Of a DNA stretch of 19,821 nt, positions 8,187 through 14,916 are shown one piece after another (the first letter of the stretch is position 1; each line of letters begins with the position of its first letter). This DNA comes from Deltaproteobacteria bacterium. Lineage in GTDB: Bacteria; Desulfobacterota; DSM-4660; Desulfatiglandales; HGW-15. The stretch spans positions 3,099,050-3,118,870 of the forward strand of contig CP070840.1 of assembly GCA_020342025.1 (NCBI GenBank). The letters run 5' to 3'. The position numbers were made by a program, and so were the translations under genes. The notes below the pieces were generated by a model. That model searched no databases, was not told the origin of the DNA, and saw nothing but the letters and a program-made list of their open reading frames with translations.

Positions 8187-9063
8187 GTTTTTTCAACTTG
8201 GCAGCGTCCAGATAAAATCTTAACTTATCTTCCCCCCCAATGGTGATGATGTGGATGCCTTGGCACAAGTCTTTCACGCCAGATACGATCTCGGTAAATA
8301 TTTCAATACTCGCCTTTTGTCGGTCGGTCGCCCTTGCCAGCTTCTTGATGATCCAGTCGGGCACCAGGCCTGATTTGAGGTGTCTGTTGAGGAATTGGGC
8401 CATTCCAGCGGTTCTTAGTATCATCACCTCTGCAATGACGGGGACCCCGAATGTCTTGACTTCTTTGACAAATTTCTCAAATAACGCCAAATCGAACACC
8501 GGGGTGGTCAGAAAATAGCCTGTGCCCAGCTTCGTCATCTCCTCCATTTCCCGCATCTCCAGTTCAGGCACATTTTTCCCCCATTTGGATTCGACCCCAG
8601 AGCCAAGGGTGAATTCGGCCCTGGAAGGAAGCTCTTTTCCGTCCACCGTATGCCCTTCACGTAGATGTTCCAAAACGGAGCTCAACTTCCCTGAATCCAC
8701 ATGGAAAAACATCATCTCCTGAAGGCTGTCCCCAGTAATCCGGTAATCTTCCGTAAAAACGAGAAGGTTATCAACGCCCGTCTCGTGGGCCTGTATGAGA
8801 TCTTTTTGGAGCTGCAACCTGTTTTTCTCGCGCGTGGTCGTCTGGTAGATGGCCTCAAACCGGTTTTGCTTCAGGACCTCACAGGTCCTCAGGGTGCCTC
8901 CCACAATGCCCTCTATGTCCAATTCTGGCACAGCAACACCGTCCACACGCCCTCTGACCAACTCCAGCCTTTTTATGACCTCTTCGGGCCCTTCATCAAC
9001 GGGAGGTTGTATTTCAGAGGTGACCACAAATTTATTTTTCTCAAGGGCTTCTTTTAGCTTCAT
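8182..9063 (-). CDS. Divergent MetF-like (methylenetetrahydrofolate reductase family) protein
   Basis: A 293-aa TIM-barrel protein of the MetF family, whole in this window, starting at ATG 9063 (MKLKEALEKNKFVVTSE). It keeps the N-terminal Glu (E17 in TSEIQPP) and the acidic residue of the flavin loop (D106 in FTEDYR). The usual LTGD loop has become FTED, and the TQ pair that contacts folate is TT (T186-T187). The paralogue at 1-606 keeps both. Sequence between the two is clearly different, so this is an old paralogue rather than a recent copy. It is the first gene of the redox cluster downstream of the response regulator. It may be a second folate/flavin subunit, a paralogue acting on another C1 carrier, or a flavin-binding electron-transfer subunit. 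The last residues (KLKKL) are followed at once by a stop lying in the repeat element. Confidence 0.82.
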   Translation of the reverse strand: MKLKEALEKNKFVVTSEIQPPVDEGPEEVIKRLELVRGRVDGVAVPELDIEGIVGGTLRTCEVLKQNRFEAIYQTTTREKNRLQLQKDLIQAHETGVDNLLVFTEDYRITGDSLQEMMFFHVDSGKLSSVLEHLREGHTVDGKELPSRAEFTLGSGVESKWGKNVPELEMREMEEMTKLGTGYFLTTPVFDLALFEKFVKEVKTFGVPVIAEVMILRTAGMAQFLNRHLKSGLVPDWIIKKLARATDRQKASIEIFTEIVSGVKDLCQGIHIITIGGEDKLRFYLDAAKLKKL

Positions 9064-9083
9064 TTGACTCTCCTAAATGCCTT

Positions 9084-9160
9084 GTCACTGGTCATTCGTC
9101 ATTGGTCATTAGCGCGATGGGACTGACCGGCCCATGACAAGTGACAAATGACTCATGACC
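9084..9160. repeat. Heptad-unit inverted repeat (GTCATTG / ATGACAA)
   Basis: Four 7-bp units GTCACTG GTCATTC GTCATTG GTCATTA (9084-9111) face four complementary-type units ATGAC AA, GTGAC AA, ATGAC TC, ATGACC (9134-9160) across a 22-bp loop. They would form a long, imperfect hairpin in the 102-bp space between the response-regulator gene and the MetF-like gene. No T-run follows, so I do not call it a terminator. Confidence 0.6.
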
Positions 9161-9165
9161 CCCCA

Positions 9166-9738
9166 CTAGGCTAAGCCTAGCAGTTGGGCCACTTCTTGCC
9201 TTAGCTGTGGAAGAGGTAAGGGTTTTGAAAAGCATAGATCTGCGCCGTAATCCTTCATTTTCTTGAATTTGTCGTCGTCGAGATAGGCTGAGAGCACGAT
9301 GATCTTTGTATCCTTGGTCTCTTCATCTGACTTTATCTTCTTGCAGACATCATACCCCTTGATATCAGGCATCATAATATCCAGGATCAAGAGATGTGGC
9401 TTGAAATGATTGACCTGAATCCCGGCCTCAAAGCCATCCGAGGCCGAAATTATCTCATAATCATACGTCTCCTCTTCCAGTGCCTGAACAATCGTTTCCA
9501 CGATAATAGGGTCGTCATCCACGATGAGGATCCGCTTCCTCTCGCTAACGATCTCCTTTTCTGGAATGGGTATGCCCTGCCTGCGCATGAAATCTTCCAG
9601 ATCAAACTTTTTGATACGTCTATGCCCCCCCACGGTCCTATACGCCGGAATATGACCGGCCTCGATCCAGTTGATAATGGTTTTGGGGGAGACACTGCAG
9701 TATTTGGACGCCTGGAAAACAGTGAAAATATCATCCAT
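9166..9738 (-). CDS. Response regulator with N-terminal MerR/excisionase-type HTH
   Basis: A 190-aa transcription regulator with the DNA-binding domain first, which is the reverse of most response regulators. Residues 1-52 form a winged MerR/BldC/excisionase-like HTH (FTVFQASKYCSVSPKTI, then AYRTVGGHRR as the wing). Residues 68-188 form a receiver domain with the acidic pair D74-D75, phosphoacceptor D120 (LLILDIMMPD), S150 and K172. ATG at 9738. It lies between a histidine kinase upstream (same strand, 288-bp AT-rich gap) and the MetF-like/NuoEFG-like cluster downstream, making it a good candidate regulator of that cluster and perhaps of itself. The kinase-regulator pairing is inferred from adjacency. 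Confidence 0.9.
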   Translation of the reverse strand: MDDIFTVFQASKYCSVSPKTIINWIEAGHIPAYRTVGGHRRIKKFDLEDFMRRQGIPIPEKEIVSERKRILIVDDDPIIVETIVQALEEETYDYEIISASDGFEAGIQVNHFKPHLLILDIMMPDIKGYDVCKKIKSDEETKDTKIIVLSAYLDDDKFKKMKDYGADLCFSKPLPLPQLRQEVAQLLGLA

Positions 9739-9784
9739 GAGGAATGCCCTCCCTGAATTTTTTTCAGTTTTTTTAGTTATTATA

Positions 9785-9836
9785 GTTTTTATAGGATGTC
9801 AAGCCTAAAATTGCACTTTTTTAAATCTATAAAAAC
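9785..9836. promoter_or_regulatory. Candidate operator: 10-bp inverted repeat upstream of the response regulator
   Basis: GTTTTTATAG (9785-9794) and CTATAAAAAC (9827-9836) are perfect inverted copies, 42 bp centre to centre (about four helical turns), in the AT-rich space upstream of the response-regulator start. A related TTATAG lies just left of the first arm. Placement and symmetry suit a dimeric regulator, possibly the HTH-receiver protein itself. In such AT-rich DNA a 10-bp match is suggestive, not proof. Apart from this I see nothing in 9739-10026. Confidence 0.35.
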
Positions 9837-10026
9837 GGCATATTCTATAATTTTAAACAGCTCTGTAAGGATTAGGTAATTTTTGTATAAATAGTTTGTA
9901 TTTGTAGATTAACCATAATTTTTGGTCGAATCATTGGAGGTTAACTATTTCGTTAAGTTCGTTATGGTAGGCAATATTCTGCGGAAATAAGCAAAAATAC
10001 AGAAAAATATATTTTGCAAAAATTAC

Positions 10027-11865
10027 TCAGGAGAGTGAGTCAGAATGTTCTTGATGCATAGGGAGGGTGATGGTGAAGGTTGTCCCTGATCCCCATTTGC
10101 TGGATACGCGTATATCCCCTCCGTGATCTTTAATAAATCCATAGCAAACGGATAGCCCGAGACCCACATCTTTGACGCTATCTTTGGTGGTAAAAAAGGC
10201 ATCAAAAATCTTACTGAAGTTTTCTTCGCGGATTCCTGTCCCTGTATCCGTGATTTCCACATATATGGTCTCCTCTCTCCCCGTGCTCTTCACAGTCAGG
10301 GTTCCCCCATCCGGCATGGCGTCCCTTGCATTGGCGATCATGTTGAGAAATACCTGGCGGAGCTGGTTTCTGGAGGCATACACTTTTCCCAGATCTCCGG
10401 ATAGAGAGGCTGAAATACGTATACTGTTCTCCAGCAATTGTTTCCTGACTAGGAGCAATATCTCGTCCAATACCTGATTCACATCCGTGATCTGCCGCGT
10501 TTCCTCATCTGGTTTTGAGAAGCTAAGCATTTTTCTGAGCAATTCGGTGAGGCGTTCGGTTTCAGACAGGGCCATATCAAGAATCTTTCTCCTCTTGTTC
10601 TCGGGAGTGACTTCAGTTTTCAGGAGCTCCAGGGTATTCATGATGCCATACAGGGGGTTGTTTAATTCATGGGCGATCTGCGAAGTTAATCTCCCCATGG
10701 CCGCTAACTTCTCGGACTGAAGCAGCTTTTCCTGGGTTTCTCTCAATTGACACTCCATGTCCAACCGTTCACTTAAATCCACAAAAATGCCCACTGACGC
10801 GATCTCTCTTCCTTGGGCATCATAGATAATGGCTGCGGAGAGATTGCCTTCAATAATCTCCCCATCGCGCCTGATATAAAGGATTGGATAGGACCTCAAT
10901 CTACCAAGACCCCCATATTCCGGGCTCCGCATCATTTTCATCACCTTTCTGGCCACGGTCTCGGGATAGATCTTTTCAATATTCATCCTGCCAATCACTT
11001 CTTCCGCCTTATACCCTAGGATCTCTTCGGCCCCTCGGTTCCACATGATGATATTTCCCTGCAAATCCGTGGCTATGATGGCGTTGGGCGAGTTTCTTAT
11101 AATCTTGTTCAAGAAGTCGTGGGCCTCCCTGAGTTCATCCTCCATCTGTTTTCTCTGAGACAGATCCACATTGATTCCTTCATAACCTAGAACATGGCCA
11201 TTCTGATCGTACCTTGCATGGCCGGTGTGCAAGACCGGAATCGCTTTCCCGTCTTTCCGCTTGAAGAGGACCTCATAATCAATGACCCGGCCATCCCGTT
11301 CGATCATCTCTTGAAATATCACGCGATCTTCCGGTTTCAAATACAGTTCCTTGGCGATGTCGATCTTAAGAAACTCCTCTTTATTTTCATAACCTAACAT
11401 GTCCAGTAGGGCCTTGTTGGCATCCAGGAACCTCCCCTCTTTGCTGCTTTTGTAGACCCCTACGGCCACGTTCTCAAAGAGTCTTTTGTATTCTTCTTCT
11501 TTAGACCTGATTCTTTCTTCTGCCTCCTTTTTCTCGGTAATATCTTTGAATATACTCACTTTGGAGGTTGTTCCGTCCGAGTTCCTCAAAGGGAACTCGA
11601 CCAGGTCATACGTGCGCTCTCTGGGGGAAATCTCATGTTGCCAGCTGACAGTTCCCCCGGCGAAAACCTCTTCTGCCCGACACCATGGGCAAAGTTCATC
11701 CTCCTTGTGCAGCACTTGGTAGCACTTTCTGCCTATCCCCTCACCGAATTCTCTGATCATGGCCTCATTCATATATTCTATGGTCAGATCCTCATCCACC
11801 ACGTAGATGCCATCTATTAGGGCGTCAAGGATAGGGGCAAATTTATGAATCTCCTTGTCGATCAT
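10027..11865 (-). CDS. PAS-PAS-PAS sensor histidine kinase
   Basis: A 612-aa cytoplasmic kinase with no membrane segment visible. Three PAS domains lie at about residues 10-110, 125-238 and 250-368, followed by a HisKA dimerisation domain with H399 in SQIAHELNNP and an HATPase domain with N512 (NMIANARDA), DTGTGI (540-545) and GLGLSVCYGF. The first PAS carries C48 and a CPWC pair (C59, C62), a Cys pattern found in some redox- or metal-sensing PAS domains. The absence of a transmembrane region points to an internal cue such as redox state or a metabolite. Start ATG 11865 has AGTGAGGG just upstream. The nearby HTH-receiver protein is its likely partner. Confidence 0.92.
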   Translation of the reverse strand: MIDKEIHKFAPILDALIDGIYVVDEDLTIEYMNEAMIREFGEGIGRKCYQVLHKEDELCPWCRAEEVFAGGTVSWQHEISPRERTYDLVEFPLRNSDGTTSKVSIFKDITEKKEAEERIRSKEEEYKRLFENVAVGVYKSSKEGRFLDANKALLDMLGYENKEEFLKIDIAKELYLKPEDRVIFQEMIERDGRVIDYEVLFKRKDGKAIPVLHTGHARYDQNGHVLGYEGINVDLSQRKQMEDELREAHDFLNKIIRNSPNAIIATDLQGNIIMWNRGAEEILGYKAEEVIGRMNIEKIYPETVARKVMKMMRSPEYGGLGRLRSYPILYIRRDGEIIEGNLSAAIIYDAQGREIASVGIFVDLSERLDMECQLRETQEKLLQSEKLAAMGRLTSQIAHELNNPLYGIMNTLELLKTEVTPENKRRKILDMALSETERLTELLRKMLSFSKPDEETRQITDVNQVLDEILLLVRKQLLENSIRISASLSGDLGKVYASRNQLRQVFLNMIANARDAMPDGGTLTVKSTGREETIYVEITDTGTGIREENFSKIFDAFFTTKDSVKDVGLGLSVCYGFIKDHGGDIRVSSKWGSGTTFTITLPMHQEHSDSLS

Positions 11866-12210
11866 GGCTTTCCCTCACTCTATTTGGTTGGGACTGGTTG
11901 TGATGCGCATAGCTTGGGCTCCAGCCTACCGAAGGTTTCTTACCCTTCTCCCTAATATAATACACTCCCACACACATTGACCACATCGTTTTTTGGCAGG
12001 ATTTCAAGAAAAAGAGATTTAGGCCTCTACCCGTTTCGGGCTGAGTCAATGAGGGGGAAGCAGGGGATTTGTATATCACAACTTTCTAAATCTGCCATAC
12101 ACGGCGGAGAACTGGGCATCGGGCGGATTGTAAGGAATCCTGGCTTACAAGACCAGGCCTTGATTTGTCCCTCAAAGGGGCGCTTCATTACGCCATCGCC
12201 CTCAGAATGT

Positions 12211-12239
12211 CTAAAGTGCTCTAAAGTGCCTAAAGTGAA
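12211..12239. repeat. Dispersed CTAAAGTG repeat, three tandem units
   Basis: CTAAAGTG occurs at 12211, 12221 and 12230, separated by 2 and 1 bases. Sixteen bases (12224-12239) match the reverse complement of 828-843 exactly, and 14 bases match 701-714. This makes it one of three copies of the same short repeat family in the window, all intergenic or at a gene end. Confidence 0.65.
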
Positions 12240-12262
12240 TGAGGGCTTTCTCCGTTTCAAAA

Positions 12263-12291
12263 TTGACAAAACGGCTTTCTGATGCTAGAAA
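12263..12291 (+). promoter_or_regulatory. Candidate sigma-70-type promoter for the DRTGG/HydS-like operon
   Basis: A perfect TTGACA (12263-12268), a 17-bp spacer and TAGAAA (12286-12291, 4 of 6 to TATAAT), about 130 bp upstream of the first gene of the plus-strand cluster. Confidence 0.35.
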
Positions 12292-12419
12292 AAAGTTATT
12301 TGGATCTTAGCTCCCTCAGTTAAAATTCTCCCCACATTTTCTGGTATCACCTTGAGAATTGGGGTCTTCCCCCTGATTCGAGTGCGGAATACTGGGATAA
12401 ATGGAGAGCGACAAAAGAT

Positions 12420-12779
12420 ATGAAGTTGGCTGATATTAAGGAAACTTTGCATGCGGAGGTCATCGTTGGGCATGAAGACCTGGATGAATATGTCACGGCC
12501 GGCACTGGAAGTGATTTGATGAGCGATATACTGCGAGGACCCACAAATGGTGTTCTCTTGTTAACTGGCCTCAACAATATCCAAGTGGTTCGTACAGCAG
12601 TCATTGCGGGCGTAAAGGCCGTGGTACTGGTACGAGGAAAGATGCCCTCAGCAGAGATGATCAGCCATGCCCATGAACACAAGCTACCTCTTTTGTCTAC
12701 CCCCTTTACCATGTATTCCTCTTGCGGGAGGTTATTCAGCAAGGGGCTTCGAGGTGTTGAGCAAAAAGTTTCCCGCTGA
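12420..12779 (+). CDS. DRTGG-domain protein
   Basis: A 119-aa protein made of one DRTGG-type domain, a regulatory fold also found in phosphotransacetylase-like and CBS-containing proteins; its ligand is not known to me. Recognisable features are the VTAGTGSDLMSDIL stretch at the domain start and the alternating strand/helix pattern of VLLLTGLNN, VVLVRGK and LPLLSTPFTMYSS. ATG at 12420, with GGAGAG about 14 bases upstream. It is the first gene of a DRTGG / RsbW-like ATPase / H-cluster protein set. In anaerobes, particularly Clostridia, I recall the same trio next to NuoE/NuoF and [FeFe]-hydrogenase genes, which suggests joint work in sensing or controlling hydrogen or ferredoxin metabolism. 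The role is inferred from that context. Confidence 0.82.
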   Translation: MKLADIKETLHAEVIVGHEDLDEYVTAGTGSDLMSDILRGPTNGVLLLTGLNNIQVVRTAVIAGVKAVVLVRGKMPSAEMISHAHEHKLPLLSTPFTMYSSCGRLFSKGLRGVEQKVSR

Positions 12780-12861
12780 TCTCATTCATCTAAACAGGCA
12801 AGATACTGATTTTCACCCTTAGAATTGGTTCTCCACCAGAAAATACTTGTATGAAGACAAA

Positions 12862-13323
12862 ATGCCAGCCCACGACAAACCCCAGCTAAGGAGAAGTTTC
12901 AAGATTGAAGCCAGGGATTTTCTTCGGGCGGGAGAGATTTCTCTCCAGGTTCAGAGAACCCTGAAGAACATAGGATTTGAAGGGGAACTGGTTCGGCGTG
13001 CTGCCATTTGTGCCTATGAGGCGGAGATGAATGTGGTCTTGCACGGCGGGGACGGGGCCTTCATGTTAACCGTACATTTCGAAGAAATTGTCCTTGATGT
13101 CAAGGACGATGGGCCCGGTATTGAGAATATTGAGCTGGCCCTAAAAGAAGGATATTCCACAGCAACACCGGAGCAGAGGGAGATGGGGTTCGGCGCTGGC
13201 ATGGGCCTTCCCAACATCAAGAAGAACGCAGATTCCCTTGAGATAAAATCTACCAAAGGGGCTGGGACGCATCTGACGATAGGACTTAAGGCAAGAAAGG
13301 ACGGTGGTGAGGTTAGTGGCTGA
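12862..13323 (+). CDS. RsbW/SpoIIAB-like ATP-binding protein (serine kinase/anti-sigma type)
   Basis: A 153-aa GHKL ATPase domain standing alone. The N box is EAEMN (E53, N57), the G1 box DDGPGIEN (82-89) and the G2 box GFGAGMGLPN (109-118). It has no histidine phosphoacceptor domain, as in anti-sigma factor/serine kinase proteins. I place the start at ATG 12862; an in-frame TTG at 12847 is an alternative. The 3' end overlaps the start of the H-cluster protein by about 20 bp, indicating coupled translation. With the DRTGG protein and the HydS-like protein it could form a kinase-type signalling unit that reads the state of the Fe-S protein. No anti-anti-sigma partner is visible in the window. 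Confidence 0.82.
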   Translation: MPAHDKPQLRRSFKIEARDFLRAGEISLQVQRTLKNIGFEGELVRRAAICAYEAEMNVVLHGGDGAFMLTVHFEEIVLDVKDDGPGIENIELALKEGYSTATPEQREMGFGAGMGLPNIKKNADSLEIKSTKGAGTHLTIGLKARKDGGEVSG

Positions 13324-14596
13324 ATTATCCTCTGGCCCCAAACATGTAAACTATGTGGACGTTGATGAGGCGCTTTGCAACGGCTGTGTGCTGTGCATGA
13401 AGGTCTGTCCCACGAAAGCCATACGCGTCAAGGCCAGCAAGGCGCACCTGGAAGGGGTGTGCATCGATTGTGTAGAATGTGTTCGTGTGTGCCCGAGAGG
13501 GGCCATTAAAGCCGTGACCCACCAGGATTTCAACTTGGCGGAAAGTGACAATTACGCGGTTAGCGCTTCCACCGTTCTTTATTCACAGTTCGGCGAGAGT
13601 ATTTTGCCCAATGACATCCTGCTCGGGCTCAAGAGAATGGGCTTCAGGTACGTGCATGACCAGTCCTATACAAGCGAAATGTTTGGTTTTGCCCTCGGCG
13701 TGCATATCAAGCAAAGCAGGAAGATACCGGATTCATCCTTCCCCTTGATTTCACCGGTCTGCCCAGTCGTCGTCCGGCTCATCGCCTATCGGTTTCCATC
13801 CCTTCTTAAACACGTACTTCCCTTGGTCACGCCCCGTGAAATCGTGGCGAGGGAGGCAAAAAAGCGATTGCCCGCAAAATATGGGTCCCAAGCCGAACAG
13901 ATCAAGGTCTTACACATCACGCCCTGCCCGTCAAAAATGATCAGCATTAAGGAACCCGTGAATCAAACGCGTTCTTATCTTGACACCACAATAGGGATCA
14001 ACAAGATTCATGACGTTCTGAATAAGAACATTAAAGAAGTCGATGAGGATATCGTATTACACCATTCGAGTGGTCTGGGGCTTGGCTGGGGTATGTCTGG
14101 TGGGGAGATTGCTGGATTGGAGATGAATTGCCTTGCCATCTCTGGGCTCCAAGAGACCATCCGCTATTTAGAAAAAATTGAAATGGGATTACTCCAGGAC
14201 ATTGACTATCTGGAATTGAGGACCTGTCCCGAGGGCTGCCTTGGGGGACCATTCACCGTAGCGGACAAGTACCTGGCAAAAAACCATTTGCAGAAACTTA
14301 TCCAGATTTTTGGGGTAAAAACACGGGTCAAATACAACTATATTATAAAACTCTACAAAGAGGGATGGTTTCATACCGATCGGGAGCCCGCCCCTTCAGT
14401 TATCAAGCCCTCCCAGCGCGCCATCAACGAGCGCATCGAGAGGCTAAATCGCGTGGACAAGATCCTCAAAACGCTGCCCAGAAAGGAATGTGGGATCTGT
14501 GGGTCACCGGATTGCCGAACCTTTGCGGAGGATGTGGTGGATGGAAAGGCCCGCATTGAAAGTTGTTTGTTATTGCATGAAAACTTGGGCAAGTAG
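13304..14596 (+). CDS. HydS-like [FeFe]-hydrogenase-related sensory protein
   Basis: 430 aa. Residues 20-70 are a 2[4Fe-4S] ferredoxin (C25, C28, C31, C35; C53, C56, C59, C63). Residues about 85-345 are an [FeFe]-hydrogenase large-subunit-type domain. Residues about 393-425 are a 4-Cys FeS domain (C396, C399, C404, C421). All four cysteines that would hold the H-cluster are seen: C153 in SPVCP (L1), C208 in TPCPSK (L2), and C308 and C312 in CPEGCLGG (L3). L1 reads SPVCP instead of TSCCP, so the proton-relay cysteine is valine, as expected of sensory or slow forms rather than production hydrogenases. The start is GTG at 13304 or 13307, behind AAAGGA; ATG is absent nearby. The gene overlaps the ATPase gene. 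No hydrogenase maturase (HydEFG) genes lie in the window. Confidence 0.85.
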   Translation: MVRLVAELSSGPKHVNYVDVDEALCNGCVLCMKVCPTKAIRVKASKAHLEGVCIDCVECVRVCPRGAIKAVTHQDFNLAESDNYAVSASTVLYSQFGESILPNDILLGLKRMGFRYVHDQSYTSEMFGFALGVHIKQSRKIPDSSFPLISPVCPVVVRLIAYRFPSLLKHVLPLVTPREIVAREAKKRLPAKYGSQAEQIKVLHITPCPSKMISIKEPVNQTRSYLDTTIGINKIHDVLNKNIKEVDEDIVLHHSSGLGLGWGMSGGEIAGLEMNCLAISGLQETIRYLEKIEMGLLQDIDYLELRTCPEGCLGGPFTVADKYLAKNHLQKLIQIFGVKTRVKYNYIIKLYKEGWFHTDREPAPSVIKPSQRAINERIERLNRVDKILKTLPRKECGICGSPDCRTFAEDVVDGKARIESCLLLHENLGK

Positions 14597-14916
14597 CTGT
14601 TGTGCCTTGCGGGTGGATCAGGGGGTGAGATTATTGCTTGACAAAAAGCCCCTTGCCCCCTATTTTCCCCTGTGCTAAAGAGTGTTTTCTGCTCATCGTA
14701 GAAACTTCACTCTCTTTTGTGCCCCTCCACGGCCCAAAGGTTTTTCCGTTTTAGCCCCAATTGCATAAGGCTTTCGGTCGCGTTTCGTGTTAGTCAGAGG
14801 CATCTTTGTGACGACTTTCGAGTGCAGATGGTGATGTGTAAGGCATTAAGAGGCAATTTGCTACAATAAGGTTTTTGATTCGCTTTTTAGAAATTTTGAT
14901 CTTGAGACAAGAAAGA
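14597..14916. other. Intergenic region upstream of the cytochrome-rnf operon
   Basis: A 320-bp space with no credible gene. It contains the TTGACA/TATTTT pair at 14638-14666 and a TACAAT hexamer at 14862-14867 without a matching -35 box. I see no hairpin plus T-run terminator for the upstream operon. Confidence 0.6.
14638..14666 (+). promoter_or_regulatory. Candidate sigma-70-type promoter for the cytochrome-rnf operon
   Basis: TTGACA (14638-14643), exactly 17 bp, then TATTTT (14661-14666, 4 of 6 to TATAAT). It would give a leader of about 240 bases before the cytochrome ATG. Confidence 0.4.

Larger units (their letters stand above)
11866..12419. other. Divergent intergenic region, no convincing gene
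   Basis: A 554-bp space between the kinase gene (leftward) and the DRTGG gene (rightward). Short open frames on both strands have no recognisable motif or ribosome site and are judged non-coding. It holds the CTAAAGTG repeat (12211-12239), a TTGACA promoter-like pair (12263-12291) and a weak AATTCTC/GAGAATT inverted pair around 12325-12358. TATAAT occurs at 11956-11961 but without a matching -35 box on the plus strand. Confidence 0.6.

Noticed and set aside
9166..9180. Palindrome CTAGGCTAAGCCTAG at the response-regulator stop, similar to GCCTAAGCCTTAGGC at the rnfG stop (18643-18657)
   Set aside because: Stems of 7 bp with a 1-base loop cannot fold well and no U-run follows; the likeness may be chance.
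11843..12282. Short open frames on both strands between the kinase and DRTGG genes
   Set aside because: No motif, no clear ribosome site, and they overlap each other, so chance frames are likely.
14862..14867. TACAAT as a -10 box just before the cytochrome
   Set aside because: The hexamer 17 bp upstream (TAAGGC) does not resemble a -35 box; the pair at 14638-14666 is better.
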